This document shows, piece by piece, positions 32,028 through 40,260 of a stretch of 46,441 bases of DNA. Within the stretch, counting starts at the first letter, position 1, and every line of letters begins with the position of its first letter. Source of the stretch: Anaerolineales bacterium (lineage in GTDB: Bacteria; Chloroflexota; Anaerolineae; Anaerolineales; Villigracilaceae); NCBI GenBank assembly GCA_016932715.1, contig JAFGCG010000004.1, forward strand, positions 1-46,441. Direction: 5' to 3'. The notes under the pieces are model-generated. The model made no database searches and had not been told where the DNA came from. It saw only the letters and a list, made by a program, of their open reading frames with translations. The position numbers and the translations under genes were made by a program.

Positions 32028-32098
32028 CGACCGACTCCCGATTCCCGACTCCCGATTCCCGACTCCCAATTCCCTATTTACCATTCCCCAATTCCTTG
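32028..32098. repeat. heptamer array (GACTCCC/GATTCCC) at the trpB 3' end
   Basis: GACTCCC and GATTCCC alternate five or six times at exact 7-base spacing, then AATTCCC-type words continue into the last codons of trpB (stop at 32074). Confidence 0.9.
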
Positions 32099-33270
32099 AT
32101 CACGGTATTCAGATCCTTGTCGCCTCTTCCCGACAAATTCACCAGAACAATCTGATCTTTCCTCATCTTTGGGGCGCGCTTGATGACCTCTGCCACAGCA
32201 TGCGAGGATTCCAATGCCGGGATGATTCCCTCGATGTGACACAAGGTTTGGAAAGCATCCAACGCTTCCTCATCCGTCGCTGATGTGTAGAACGCCCGCT
32301 CGTTATCCCGCATCAAGGCGTGTTCGGGACCCACCGCGGCATAGTCCAAGCCCGCCGAGACGGAATGAGTGTCTGCGATCTGTCCGTCTTCGTCCTGCAG
32401 CACATACGTGCGCGTGCCGTGGATCACGCCGATGCGCCCCTTTGACGGGTCGCCGAAGCGCGCCGCATGCTTGCCCGAGGCGATTCCGCTCCCACCCGCC
32501 TCGACTCCGATCAATTCGACCTGTTCATCCTCCATAAATCCACTGAACACGCCAATGGCGTTCGAGCCGCCGCCCACGCAGGCAATGACCGTGTCCGGCA
32601 GGCGTCCTACGTCTGCCAGCATCTGCTCGCGCGCCTCTCGCCCGATCACCGATTGAAACTCGCGCACCATCGTCGGATAGGGATGCGGTCCCAGCGCCGA
32701 ACCAAGCAGGTAATGCGTATCGCGCACGTTCGTCACCCAATCGCGGATCGCCTCGTTGATCGCGTCCTTCAGGGTCTGCGTGCCCGATGCCACGGGCCGC
32801 ACTTCTGTGCCGAGCAATTTCATGCGGAACACATTCGGTTCCTGCCGGGCAATGTCTACAACTCCCATATAGACGACGCACTCCAACCCGAGCAGTGCCG
32901 CGACGGTTGCGGACGCGACACCGTGCTGCCCCGCGCCGGTCTCTGCAACGATGCGCCGCTTCCCCATTCGTTTGACGAGCAGCGCCTGCCCCAGGGCATT
33001 GTTGATCTTGTGCGCGCCGGTGTGTGCCAGGTCTTCACGCTTCAGATAGATCTGCGCGCCGCCAAGCCGTTCCGACAATCTTTTTGCATACGTCAACGGC
33101 GTGGGTCTGCCCACAAACGATGCCATCAGCTTATCGAACTCGCGCCCAAATTCCGGGTCCTGCCTGGCAGAGACGAACGCCTCTTCCAGTTCGATCAGGG
33201 CGGGCATCAGCGTTTCAGGGACGAACTGTCCGCCGTAGGGACCAAATTTGTGGGACAATAATGTTGCCAT
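32074..33270 (-). CDS. trpB: tryptophan synthase beta chain
   Basis: 398-residue PLP enzyme condensing indole and serine. [14 protein letters not shown], the PLP Lys in [29 protein letters not shown], the phosphate-binding GGGSNAIG and the Na/interaction region [14 protein letters not shown] are typical of TrpB1. Length is normal. Partner of TrpA, two genes downstream in the operon. Confidence 0.97.
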   Translation of the reverse strand: MATLLSHKFGPYGGQFVPETLMPALIELEEAFVSARQDPEFGREFDKLMASFVGRPTPLTYAKRLSERLGGAQIYLKREDLAHTGAHKINNALGQALLVKRMGKRRIVAETGAGQHGVASATVAALLGLECVVYMGVVDIARQEPNVFRMKLLGTEVRPVASGTQTLKDAINEAIRDWVTNVRDTHYLLGSALGPHPYPTMVREFQSVIGREAREQMLADVGRLPDTVIACVGGGSNAIGVFSGFMEDEQVELIGVEAGGSGIASGKHAARFGDPSKGRIGVIHGTRTYVLQDEDGQIADTHSVSAGLDYAAVGPEHALMRDNERAFYTSATDEEALDAFQTLCHIEGIIPALESSHAVAEVIKRAPKMRKDQIVLVNLSGRGDKDLNTVIKELGNGK

Positions 33271-33283
33271 AAAACCTCGATAA

Positions 33284-33358
33284 TCAGAGAACAGAGAGTA
33301 GAGAGCAGAGATTAGTGACTAGTTTCTAATCTCTGTTCCCTGCTCTCTGATCTAACTG
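33284..33358. repeat. heptamer array with dyad between trpF and trpB
   Basis: AGAGAAC, AGAGAGT, AGAGAGC, AGAGATT on one arm; TCTGTTC, CCTGCTC, TCTGATC on the other. The second arm is translated as the C-terminal tail of TrpF. Confidence 0.85.
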
Positions 33359-33956
33359 CTTTCACAAATGCTTTCATCCTGACCGCGTCTTTCAACCCCG
33401 GAACTGCTTCCACGCCGGAAGCCACATCCACACCCCAGGGCTTCACCCGCCGCACCGCCTCCGCGACATTCTCGGGGGTCAAGCCGCCCGCCAGCAAAAT
33501 CGGATAGTGCTTCGCCAATTCCGCGGCGCCCCTCCAATCGGCAGTGACACCTGTCCCGCCATACGTGCCTTTGACAGAAGCATCCACCAGCAAGGCCGGA
33601 GCATCTTCTCTTGCAAAGCCATTGATGCCAGCAGGGATTCCACGAAAGGCTTTGAATGCCTTGCCATAAAAGGATTGCACCATCGCTGATGTTTCGTCTC
33701 CATGCAGTTGTGCAAGATTGAGCCCGCAGGTTTCCATCGTCGCGCGGATTTCCGCCGCCGAGGCGTTAACGAAGACGCCGACATAGGTGATGTGTCCATA
33801 TCTCCGCATCACGGCCATGATGTCACGGCATGTGCCGACGTCAATGGAACGCGGGCTTTTTGGATAGAAATTGAAGCCCAGCAGATCCGCCCCGGCGTCC
33901 AGCGCGGCGAGCGCGTCGTTGATCGTTTTGATCCCGCAGATCTTTATTTTGGTCAT
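33312..33956 (-). CDS. trpF: phosphoribosylanthranilate isomerase
   Basis: 214-residue barrel enzyme of tryptophan synthesis. [32 protein letters not shown] (catalytic Cys and phosphate loop), LAQLHGDE, a catalytic Asp in LLVDAS, and GGLTPENV with [14 protein letters not shown]. The final 14 residues ([13 protein letters not shown]) are low-complexity and encoded by a repeat array, beyond the normal end. The ATG overlaps the end of trpC by 4 bases. Confidence 0.95.
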   Translation of the reverse strand: MTKIKICGIKTINDALAALDAGADLLGFNFYPKSPRSIDVGTCRDIMAVMRRYGHITYVGVFVNASAAEIRATMETCGLNLAQLHGDETSAMVQSFYGKAFKAFRGIPAGINGFAREDAPALLVDASVKGTYGGTGVTADWRGAAELAKHYPILLAGGLTPENVAEAVRRVKPWGVDVASGVEAVPGLKDAVRMKAFVKAVRSESREQRLETSH

Positions 33957-34804
33957 GATTTCTCGTAGGGGCGACCTTCATGGTCGCCCAGGGCAGGGAC
34001 GAGCCCAGCCCCTACAAATTCCCGTACCTTGGCAGGAATATCTCCTGAAGTCACCAACGCTTCGCCAACAAGGATCGCATCCACATTTGCTTTTGATAAT
34101 CGTTCCACGTCACTTGCAGCGAAGATGCCTGATTCGGAAACAACGGTGATGGTATCCGGGATCATGGGGCGGATTCGTTCCGTAGTTTCCAATGACACAT
34201 CAAATGTCGCGAGGTTACGGTTATTGATCCCGATCAAACGGACATCCTTCAATTTGAGGGCACGTTCAGCTTCGGCTTCGTTGTGGACTTCCACAAGCGG
34301 AGTCAATCCCAGTTCGAGAGCCAGGGCATGTAGTTCAGCGAAGTGCCTGTCGTCGGTCAATGCGGCAGCGATGAGCAGGACCGCGTCTGCCCCATTGGCT
34401 CTCGATTCGTAGAGTTGGACTTCATCGATGAGGAAGTCTTTTCGCAGCAAGGGCAATCCCAGTTTGTGAACAAAACGCAATTTGCTCAGGGTTTCGAGTT
34501 TACCCAGAAAGAATTTTTCATCGGTGAGAACGCTGAGGGCTGCCGCACCGTTTTGGGCATAAAGGTCTGCCACCTGGAAAAGGTCGAGGTGCGCAGCGAG
34601 GATCCCTTTTGAGGGTGAGGCGCGCTTGAGTTCCGCGATCAGGCGCGCCCTCACCCCTAACCCCTCTCCCGCGGGGAGAGGGGAGAGAGCGGCAAGAAAA
34701 TCTCTGGGCGCAGGGGAAGCCTCCGCTGCGTGGCGTACAGCTCGGGCGTCGAGCGCCGCGATTTCCGTCTGCTTGTGGGCGATGATTTCAGCGAGAATGC
34801 TCAT
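33953..34804 (-). CDS. trpC: indole-3-glycerol phosphate synthase
   Basis: 283-residue enzyme. LIAELKRASPSKG, LSVLTDEKFFLG, LPLLRKDFLIDEVQLYES (catalytic Lys), LVEVHNEAE, GINNRNLATF and VSESGI are the usual motifs. Two segments are unusual: residues about 39-53 (SPLPAGEGLGVRA) just before LIAELKR, and the C-terminal end (EFVGAGLVPALGDHEGRPYE), both encoded by palindromic elements. The catalytic core is intact. It overlaps trpGD upstream and trpF downstream by 4 bases each. Confidence 0.95.
   Translation of the reverse strand: MSILAEIIAHKQTEIAALDARAVRHAAEASPAPRDFLAALSPLPAGEGLGVRARLIAELKRASPSKGILAAHLDLFQVADLYAQNGAAALSVLTDEKFFLGKLETLSKLRFVHKLGLPLLRKDFLIDEVQLYESRANGADAVLLIAAALTDDRHFAELHALALELGLTPLVEVHNEAEAERALKLKDVRLIGINNRNLATFDVSLETTERIRPMIPDTITVVSESGIFAASDVERLSKANVDAILVGEALVTSGDIPAKVREFVGAGLVPALGDHEGRPYEKS
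33965..34014. repeat. palindromic element forming the trpC 3' end
   Basis: GTAGGGGCGACC ... GGTCGCCC and GGGCAGGGACG ... AGCCCCTAC: two nested hairpins, outer arms GTAGGGG/CCCCTAC. A decayed relative lies at 42786-42838 upstream of pheA. Confidence 0.75.
34647..34689. repeat. CCTCTCCC palindromic element, copy in trpC
   Basis: GCCCTCACCCCTAACCCCTC then TCCCGCGGGGAGAGGGGAGA: hairpin CCCCTCTCCC/GGGAGAGGGG. Translated in frame as SPLPAGEGLGVRA, almost the same peptide as in aroC. Confidence 0.85.
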
Positions 34805-36429
34805 TGGATCGTCTGGAAGTCCTGTGAAAATTCGACCAGCGCGTTGAGTTTGGCAAGGGCTTTGCCGCTATCGAGAGATTCGCGCGCCTCCACGAGCCCG
34901 GCTTTGAAGTCACCTGTTTCGGCGGCGAGTACCGCGGCGGCATTGAGCAGAACAGACTCGCGGCGCGCCCCGTTCACTGCCGAAGGCGTGCTCGAAAGAA
35001 GCTCGCGCATCATCACCGCCGACTCATCGGGGGTGCCGCCGCGCAGGTCCTGGATCGTTGCAGGCTTGAAGCCGAATTCTGTTGGGTCAAGATCATACGT
35101 GCGGACTGCGCCATCCTTGAGATGGCTGACGCGATTGATGCCACACGTGTTGAGCTCGTCGGTGCCGCCCGCGCCGTAAATCACCAGGGCCGCGCGTGAA
35201 CCGAGTTCGTTGAGGACGTTGGCGAGCGGCTCGGTGAGCGCGGGAGAGAAGACTCCCGTCAGCTGGATGTGCGCGCCCGCGGGGTTGGTGAGCGGACCGA
35301 GGATGTTGAAGATGGTGCGCTGACCGATTTCCTTGCGCGGACCGATGGCATGTTTCATCGCAGGATGGAACTTGGCTGCGAACATGAAGCCAATGCCGAT
35401 CTGCTCGATGGCTTGCGCAACCTGCTCGGGTGTCAGATCGAGGTTGACGCCGAGCGCAGAGAGGACATCAGCGGAACCGCAGTGCGAGGAGGCGGCGCGG
35501 TTGCCATGCTTGGCAACTTTGCGCCCCGTACCTGCGACGATGAAGGCGGCCGCCGTCGAAATGTTGAAGGTGTGCGCTCCGTCGCCGCCCGTGCCAACGA
35601 TGTCGTAGAGAGGTTCATCCGTTCGAGGTCTGACTTTTAGAGAATTCGCACGCATGGCGCGAACGGAGCCGGTGATCTCCGGAATGGTCTCACCTTTCAT
35701 GCGCAGGGCAATCAGGTAGGCGCCGATCTGCGCGGGCGTGGCTTGACCTGTCATGATGATGTTCATCGCCTCCTGCGCTTCGTCGGCAGTCAGGTCGGTG
35801 CGGTTGATCGTTTTGGCAATGAATGGTTTGAGCATGATTAGTTCTCCTCCTGCCACCGGGGCAGGCTTCAGGTCCAGAAAGTTCTTGAGCAGTTTCTTGC
35901 CGTGTTCGGTGAGGATCGACTCGGGATGGAACTGAACACCGTAGGTTGGATGTTCGCGATGTTTGAGTGCCATGATCTCGCCTTCGGCGGTCGTGGCAAG
36001 GACTTCGAGTTCGGCGGGCACAGGTTCATGGACGATGAGCGAGTGATAGCGCATGCCCTCGAGGGGCGAGGGAATATCCTTGAAGATTCCCTTGCCATTG
36101 TGATTGACAATCGAAGTCTTGCCGTGCATGAGACGCTCGGCGCGGTCCACTTTGCCGCCGTAGATGGCGCCCAGGCATTGGTGCCCGAGGCAGACGCCGA
36201 GCACAGGAATTTTGCCTGTGAAATGTTTGACGGCTTCCGGAGAGACGCCCCCATCCTTGAGCGGTTCGCCGGGCCCCGGAGAGACAACGAGATGATCTGG
36301 CTGGAGGGCGATCAGCTCGTCCAGCGAAACCTGGTCGTTGCGGAAAACGCGGATATCCGCGCCCAGCTCGCCGAGGTATTGGACGAGGTTGTAGGTGAAA
36401 GAGTCGTAATTATCGATGAGGGCTAACAT
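34801..36429 (-). CDS. trpGD: anthranilate synthase glutaminase / anthranilate phosphoribosyltransferase fusion
   Basis: 542-residue fusion. Residues 1-195 are the glutamine amidotransferase: ALIDNYDSFTYNLVQYL, VSPGPGEP, the nucleophile Cys in GVCLGHQCLGAIYGG, and QFHPESILTEHG for His-Glu. Residues about 205-542 are TrpD: DIVGTGGDGAHTFNISTAAAF, KHGNRAASSHCGSADVLSALG, GFMFAAKFHPAMKHAIGPRKE and NILGPLTNPA. The same fusion order is known from enteric bacteria. The glutaminase half works with TrpE. It overlaps trpC by 4 bases. Confidence 0.96.
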   Translation of the reverse strand: MLALIDNYDSFTYNLVQYLGELGADIRVFRNDQVSLDELIALQPDHLVVSPGPGEPLKDGGVSPEAVKHFTGKIPVLGVCLGHQCLGAIYGGKVDRAERLMHGKTSIVNHNGKGIFKDIPSPLEGMRYHSLIVHEPVPAELEVLATTAEGEIMALKHREHPTYGVQFHPESILTEHGKKLLKNFLDLKPAPVAGGELIMLKPFIAKTINRTDLTADEAQEAMNIIMTGQATPAQIGAYLIALRMKGETIPEITGSVRAMRANSLKVRPRTDEPLYDIVGTGGDGAHTFNISTAAAFIVAGTGRKVAKHGNRAASSHCGSADVLSALGVNLDLTPEQVAQAIEQIGIGFMFAAKFHPAMKHAIGPRKEIGQRTIFNILGPLTNPAGAHIQLTGVFSPALTEPLANVLNELGSRAALVIYGAGGTDELNTCGINRVSHLKDGAVRTYDLDPTEFGFKPATIQDLRGGTPDESAVMMRELLSSTPSAVNGARRESVLLNAAAVLAAETGDFKAGLVEARESLDSGKALAKLNALVEFSQDFQTIQ

Positions 36430-36451
36430 GGGTCACTTCCTTATCTGTGAC

Positions 36452-36536
36452 GACCATGGACGATGGACAATAGACCATCCCCAAGGGGACGCAAGCAGTG
36501 GTCAATCGTCTATGGTCCATGGTCTATCCGTCGTAT
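36452..36536. repeat. heptamer array with dyad between trpS and trpGD
   Basis: First arm CCATGGACGATGGACAATAG, second arm GTCAATCGTCTATGGTCCAT then GGTCTATC; each arm has 7-base periodicity and they are roughly complementary around GGGGACGCAAGC. It includes the trpS stop at 36524. Confidence 0.85.
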
Positions 36537-37585
36537 TCTCCAAACAGATCTACTTCATCGGCGAAGAGGTCGAAGGAATATTCCAGTCCCGTGATCGAAC
36601 GGACGATGTCCATGGTCTCTTTCGCTTCGGCCTGCATGCGGCGGATGCCGTTGGCGAGGACATCCCGCGGATATGTGGGATGAGCCAGATAGTAGGCACG
36701 CTTTTCACGGAACGGTTCCAGGAAATCATTGAGCGCTTTGACAAGCTTCTTCTTGACTTCCACGTCGCCGACTTTGCCGACGCGATAACGTTCCTTGAGA
36801 TCATCCACTTCCGCCCTGGAGGGGTTGAACGCGTCGTGATAAGTAAAGACCGGATTGCCTTCCACCGTCCCCGGGTCTGTGGCGCGCAGGCGTTTCGGGT
36901 CGGTGTACATGCCCATGACTTTTTCTTCGACCGTCGTGGCGTCATCGGAGAGATAGATGGCATTACCTAATGACTTGCTCATCTTGTTCTGTCCGTCCGT
37001 GCCGACGAGCGTGGGCACATCGCCGATGATCGCTTCCGGCTCGGGGAAGACTTCGCCGTAGAGGTTGTTGAAGCGCCGCGCCAGCTCGCGCGCCAGCTCC
37101 ACGTGCGACTGGTTATCCTTCCCCACCGGGACGACCTCGGCACGCGGCAGCAAAATGTCCACGGCTTGCAGGACGGGATAACCCAGCAAGCCAAAGGGCA
37201 TCGAGTCGATGTGCGCGTCGCGCGCCATTTCCTTGAGCGAGGGGATACGCTCGAGCCGTGGGACAGTGACCAGCATCTCGAGCAGCAAATTCAACTGATA
37301 GGTCTCGGGGATCGCCGACTGGACGAAGATCGTGCTGATCTGCGGGTCGATGCCCACCGCGAGATAATCCAGCACCGTTTCGCGCACAAAGATCGGGATA
37401 TCCTTGATGTACTGCGGCTCCGGTTTGGTCGTCAGCGTGTGCAGGTCAGCGATAATGAAGAAGGATTCATACTGGTGCTGAAGCCGCACGCGGTTCGCCA
37501 GCGAGCCGACGTAGTGTCCCAGGTGCAGGCGTCCCGTGGGACGATCGCCGGTGAGCAGGCGGGGCTTTGTGTTAGTCATTTTCAT
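36524..37585 (-). CDS. trpS: tryptophanyl-tRNA synthetase
   Basis: 353-residue class I aminoacyl-tRNA synthetase. The HIGH-type motif is [14 protein letters not shown], the KMSKS motif is [14 protein letters not shown], and [13 protein letters not shown] and [17 protein letters not shown] are characteristic of TrpRS. Normal length. Sitting inside the trp operon behind a tRNA-Trp T-box means that uncharged tRNA-Trp would raise both amino acid supply and its charging enzyme. Confidence 0.96.
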   Translation of the reverse strand: MKMTNTKPRLLTGDRPTGRLHLGHYVGSLANRVRLQHQYESFFIIADLHTLTTKPEPQYIKDIPIFVRETVLDYLAVGIDPQISTIFVQSAIPETYQLNLLLEMLVTVPRLERIPSLKEMARDAHIDSMPFGLLGYPVLQAVDILLPRAEVVPVGKDNQSHVELARELARRFNNLYGEVFPEPEAIIGDVPTLVGTDGQNKMSKSLGNAIYLSDDATTVEEKVMGMYTDPKRLRATDPGTVEGNPVFTYHDAFNPSRAEVDDLKERYRVGKVGDVEVKKKLVKALNDFLEPFREKRAYYLAHPTYPRDVLANGIRRMQAEAKETMDIVRSITGLEYSFDLFADEVDLFGEYDG

Positions 37586-37599
37586 AACTCATGATCCTT

Positions 37600-37700
37600 T
37601 CCAACAAATGCAGAATAAAGAATGAGGAATGATGTGAATGCAGAATGATGAATATTCTTCGTTCTTCATTCTGCATTCTTCATTCATCATTCATCATTGG
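37600..37700. repeat. heptamer array with dyad between trpE and trpS
   Basis: GAATGCAGAATGATGAATAT then TCTTCGTTCTTCATTCTGCA, followed by CATTCTT, CATTCAT, CATTCAT, CATTGG at 7-base spacing. It supplies the trpE stop codon (37694). Confidence 0.9.
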
Positions 37701-39130
37701 TTTGTTTCTGCCATATCGATCGCGCGCAGCATCGCGGAGGCTTTGTTCACCGTCTCCTGATATTCCGTCGGCGGATGCGAGTCGGCGACGATGCCGGCCC
37801 CAGCCTGCACGCTGACAGTTCGTCCGCGCCCGATCATCGTGCGGATGGCGAGACAGGTGTCCATCGCGCCGTCGAAGCCGAAGTACCCGATCGTGCCCGC
37901 GTACGCGCCGCGCACATCCGATTCGAGTTCAGCAATGATCTCCATCGCGCGGACCTTCGGCGCGCCGCTGACGGTCCCGGCCGGGAAGGCCGCCCGCACC
38001 AGGTCGAACGCCGTCAGGCCGCGGCGCAGAGTCCCTTCCACATGGGAGACGATGTGCATTACGTGGGAATAACGTTCGATGGTGAAGAAGTCGGAGACCT
38101 TCACAGTGCCATATTCGCAGACCCTCCCAAGGTCATTGCGTCCCAGGTCCACCAGCATGACATGCTCGGCGCGCTCCTTCGGGTCGGCAAGCAGTTCTTT
38201 GGCAAGTGCCGCGTCGGCTTCGGCGGTGGCTCCTCGGGGCCGCGACCCAGCCAGGGGCCGGAGCGAAGCGGTACGGCCCTCCAGGCGGACAAACATCTCC
38301 GGCGACGACCCAACCAGGTAGTATGGCTCGCCGTCCACGATTCCAAAATCAAAGAAGAACATGTACGGCGAAGGGTTGAGCCGCCGCACGGCGCGATAGA
38401 CGTCGAACGCCTCGACGCTGGTTTCGCGGGTGAAACGCTGCGAGAGCACCACCTGGAAGATGTCGCCTGCGGCAATGTGTTCCTTGGCATCAGACACCAT
38501 CGCTTCGAAGCGTTCCGGCGTCATATTCAGGCAAATTTCAGAAGGCATCACATTGACTTTGCCTGCAGCCGGCAGGGGTTGATGAATGCGCTCAGCAATC
38601 TGATCGAGTTTTTGATTCGCGGCGTCTGCATCGCCATCCAGTACGTTTGCGATCAGGAAGATGCTGCGGCGCGCATGGTCGAAGGCGACGACGGTATCGG
38701 CAAGCAAATAGATTCCGTCGGGCGTTTCTGCAGCGCTCATCCTGGACTTCAGGGTCGGCTCGAAGTGACGAACCGCCTCATAGCCGAGATAACCCACCAA
38801 TCCGCCCGTGAAGCGCGGCGCGTTGGGCAGTCGCTCCGTGGAAAAGCGACTCATTTCCTCCTGCAGGAAGCGCGTCGGGTCGCCATCGAGTGGAATGACG
38901 CGGGTCGCCCCGTTCTCCTTGATCTCGACCTGCCCGTCCCGCAGGATGTACTCCGCCCGCGGCTGGACCCCGATAAACGAGTAACGCGCGATCCGCTCCC
39001 CGCCCTCAACGGATTCCAGCAAAAAGGAGGCGCCGTCCCCGCGCAGCTTGAGGTACAGGCTGACAGGCGTTTCCAGGTCCGCAGTGATCTCGCGGATAAG
39101 TGTTTGGGTTGTGGTAGCTTCGAGTAACAT
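37694..39130 (-). CDS. trpE: anthranilate synthase component I
   Basis: 478-residue enzyme converting chorismate to anthranilate with the TrpG half of TrpGD. The Trp-binding feedback motif is LLES (SFLLESVEGGERIARYSFIG), and the catalytic C-terminal half has VVLSQRF, RRLNPSPYMFFFDFG, LRPLAGSRPRGAT, VDLGRNDLGRVCEYGTV, SHVEGTL, FPAGTVSGAPKVRAMEII and GYFGFDGAMDTCLAIRT. Allosteric inhibition by tryptophan is therefore likely. The start at 39130 has GGAG 7 nt upstream. First gene of the T-box operon. Confidence 0.96.
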   Translation of the reverse strand: MLLEATTTQTLIREITADLETPVSLYLKLRGDGASFLLESVEGGERIARYSFIGVQPRAEYILRDGQVEIKENGATRVIPLDGDPTRFLQEEMSRFSTERLPNAPRFTGGLVGYLGYEAVRHFEPTLKSRMSAAETPDGIYLLADTVVAFDHARRSIFLIANVLDGDADAANQKLDQIAERIHQPLPAAGKVNVMPSEICLNMTPERFEAMVSDAKEHIAAGDIFQVVLSQRFTRETSVEAFDVYRAVRRLNPSPYMFFFDFGIVDGEPYYLVGSSPEMFVRLEGRTASLRPLAGSRPRGATAEADAALAKELLADPKERAEHVMLVDLGRNDLGRVCEYGTVKVSDFFTIERYSHVMHIVSHVEGTLRRGLTAFDLVRAAFPAGTVSGAPKVRAMEIIAELESDVRGAYAGTIGYFGFDGAMDTCLAIRTMIGRGRTVSVQAGAGIVADSHPPTEYQETVNKASAMLRAIDMAETNQ

Positions 39131-39139
39131 AATTTCTCC

Positions 39140-39208
39140 TTGACGATTGACCATGGACGACTGACGATGGTTAATGGATCATGGTCGATGGTCCATCGTC
39201 CGTGGTCT
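39140..39208. repeat. heptamer array with dyad upstream of trpE
   Basis: GACGATT, GACCATG, GACGACT, GACGATG, GTTAATG, GATCATG, GTCGATG, GTCCATC, GTCCGTG, GTCTGG: exact 7-base units changing from GA-type to GT-type words at the centre, so the whole forms a dyad. Lies between the T-box terminator and the trpE ribosome site. Confidence 0.9.
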
Positions 39209-39212
39209 GGTT

Positions 39213-39605
39213 TAAAACAGAATCCCCTCCGTCCATTGGGACGAGAGGGGACTCCCGTGGTGCCACCCAGGTTAACGCCTACTAAACAAAAATCCCTGTG
39301 TGAGGCAACAGGGAGAAGAAAGCCAGCGTCACTCTTGTAGTCAACTAGTCGGCTAGTCGTTTGGTCAACTGGTCGCTAAGTAACTCTGCCTGATAACGGG
39401 TGCAGTTCCCGACGCAGGCTACTCGACCGTTTGACTACTCAACTACCTAACTATTGAACTAGCAAACTGCTTTTGCCCTTGCAACTCGGAGGTCCATTCG
39501 GCTTCTGCGCTTTTGCCTTGCTTTCAGACTGCGGTCATTCCCGACCGCGTGCTCGGCTCTCTGGAAATCGCTTTGAAGCGTACTCGTCCTCGTCAGCGTT
39601 TTTGG
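39213..39605 (-). promoter_or_regulatory. tryptophan T-box riboswitch of the trp operon
   Basis: T-box leader read on the minus strand. Stem I starts near 39605 (GACGAGGACGAGTACG) and holds the specifier TGG in GAATGGACC (39494-39496), the Trp codon. The T-box sequence CTGGGTGGCACCACGGG contains the TGGC bulge (39262-39265), whose last base matches the G discriminator of tRNA-Trp. The terminator GTCCCCTCTCGTCC / GGACGGAGGGGAT with a T-rich tail is at 39213-39253. Uncharged tRNA-Trp should stabilise the antiterminator and turn on trpE and the genes after it. An 8-bp word array occupies the linker between stem I and the antiterminator. Confidence 0.93.
39343..39470. repeat. octamer array with dyad in the T-box linker
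   Basis: AGTCAACT, AGTCGGCT, AGTCGTTT, GGTCAACT, GGTCGCTA, then (after about 40 bases) GTTTGACT, ACTCAACT, ACCTAACT, ATTGAACT, AGCAAACT: exact 8-base units of complementary sense. The arms could pair as an extra stem. Confidence 0.88.
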
Positions 39606-39617
39606 TTATTGGGCGAT

Positions 39618-39646
39618 ATTCTATGACGGAGGGAAGAGAATGTCAA
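39618..39646 (-). promoter_or_regulatory. trp operon promoter
   Basis: TTGACA (39641-39646), 17-bp spacer, TAGAAT (39618-39623). The TAG of the -10 is also the stop codon of the upstream methyltransferase. The start region CATAGAATATCGCCCAATA closely matches the aro operon promoter. Confidence 0.88.
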
Positions 39647-40220
39647 GAGGGAGATTGACCGCCATCGCCTCCCAAACCGATTTTGGTTTCTGGTAGCGGT
39701 GGATCACATTTTCTTCCAGGAATTGAATATCCCAGCCCTGCAGGAAGAGGCGTACGCCGGTTTCGTCGAAGAAGCGCTTGGTCCTGGTTCCCACCTGATA
39801 AAAATTAGGCTCGATTTCCAGATCGGAGGCTGCACCGAAATGATGATCATTGGTCGAATTAAAGCGGGCAAGTAGGAGTCCGCCATTTGTGAGGCAACGC
39901 TTGAGCTCAGACGAGATCTGCAAAGTGACCTCCCATGAAAAATAATGCAGGCTCAGGCTGGCAACGATCACCAGCAGGCTGTGATCCGCAAATGGGAGTG
40001 GCTTTCCAATATCCATCTGAAGGAGCTTCGCGCGGGAAGCGGACTGCGTACATTCCGCCAGGTTTTCCATGAAAATATCCGTCGCGATGACGCAAGGCAC
40101 TGCTGCCAGCAGATCGACCGTATCCCGGCCGTTTCCGCACCCAAGCTCGAGGACAGGTCCATTCGCGGACCTTTCGCGGATCAGCGCCAACCATTTATCC
40201 AACCAGGGATCGTTTTGCAT
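39621..40220 (-). CDS. class I SAM-dependent methyltransferase
   Basis: 199-residue methyltransferase. Motif I VLELGCGNGRDTVDLLA, acidic loop VIATDIF, then MDIGKPLPFADHSLLVIVASLSLHYFSW and CLTNGGLLLARFNS (motifs post I to III). Substrate unknown. It ends exactly at the trp promoter. It follows the P-loop ATPase gene by 38 bases, a gap filled with another small dyad, so the two are likely co-transcribed. Confidence 0.87.
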   Translation of the reverse strand: MQNDPWLDKWLALIRERSANGPVLELGCGNGRDTVDLLAAVPCVIATDIFMENLAECTQSASRAKLLQMDIGKPLPFADHSLLVIVASLSLHYFSWEVTLQISSELKRCLTNGGLLLARFNSTNDHHFGAASDLEIEPNFYQVGTRTKRFFDETGVRLFLQGWDIQFLEENVIHRYQKPKSVWEAMAVNLPLDILFPPS

Positions 40221-40224
40221 TGCC

Positions 40225-40260
40225 TATACCCCATGGACGATTGTCCATCGTCCACCGACT
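40225..40260. repeat. small dyad word array
   Basis: CATGGACGATTGTCCATCGT plus CCACCGACTAC: GGACGATTGTCCATCGTCC is a dyad of the same word family as 36452-36536 and 39140-39208. Confidence 0.65.

Noticed and set aside
37697-39127. A 476-codon open frame on the plus strand opposite trpE
   Set aside because: It mirrors trpE, which has all anthranilate synthase motifs, a ribosome site and a T-box; the opposite frame has no recognisable domain and is His/Arg-rich as expected from antisense of GC-rich coding DNA.
39140-39470. CRISPR-like appearance of the repeated words
   Set aside because: Units are 7-8 bp, contiguous, without unique spacers of constant size, and no cas gene is near.
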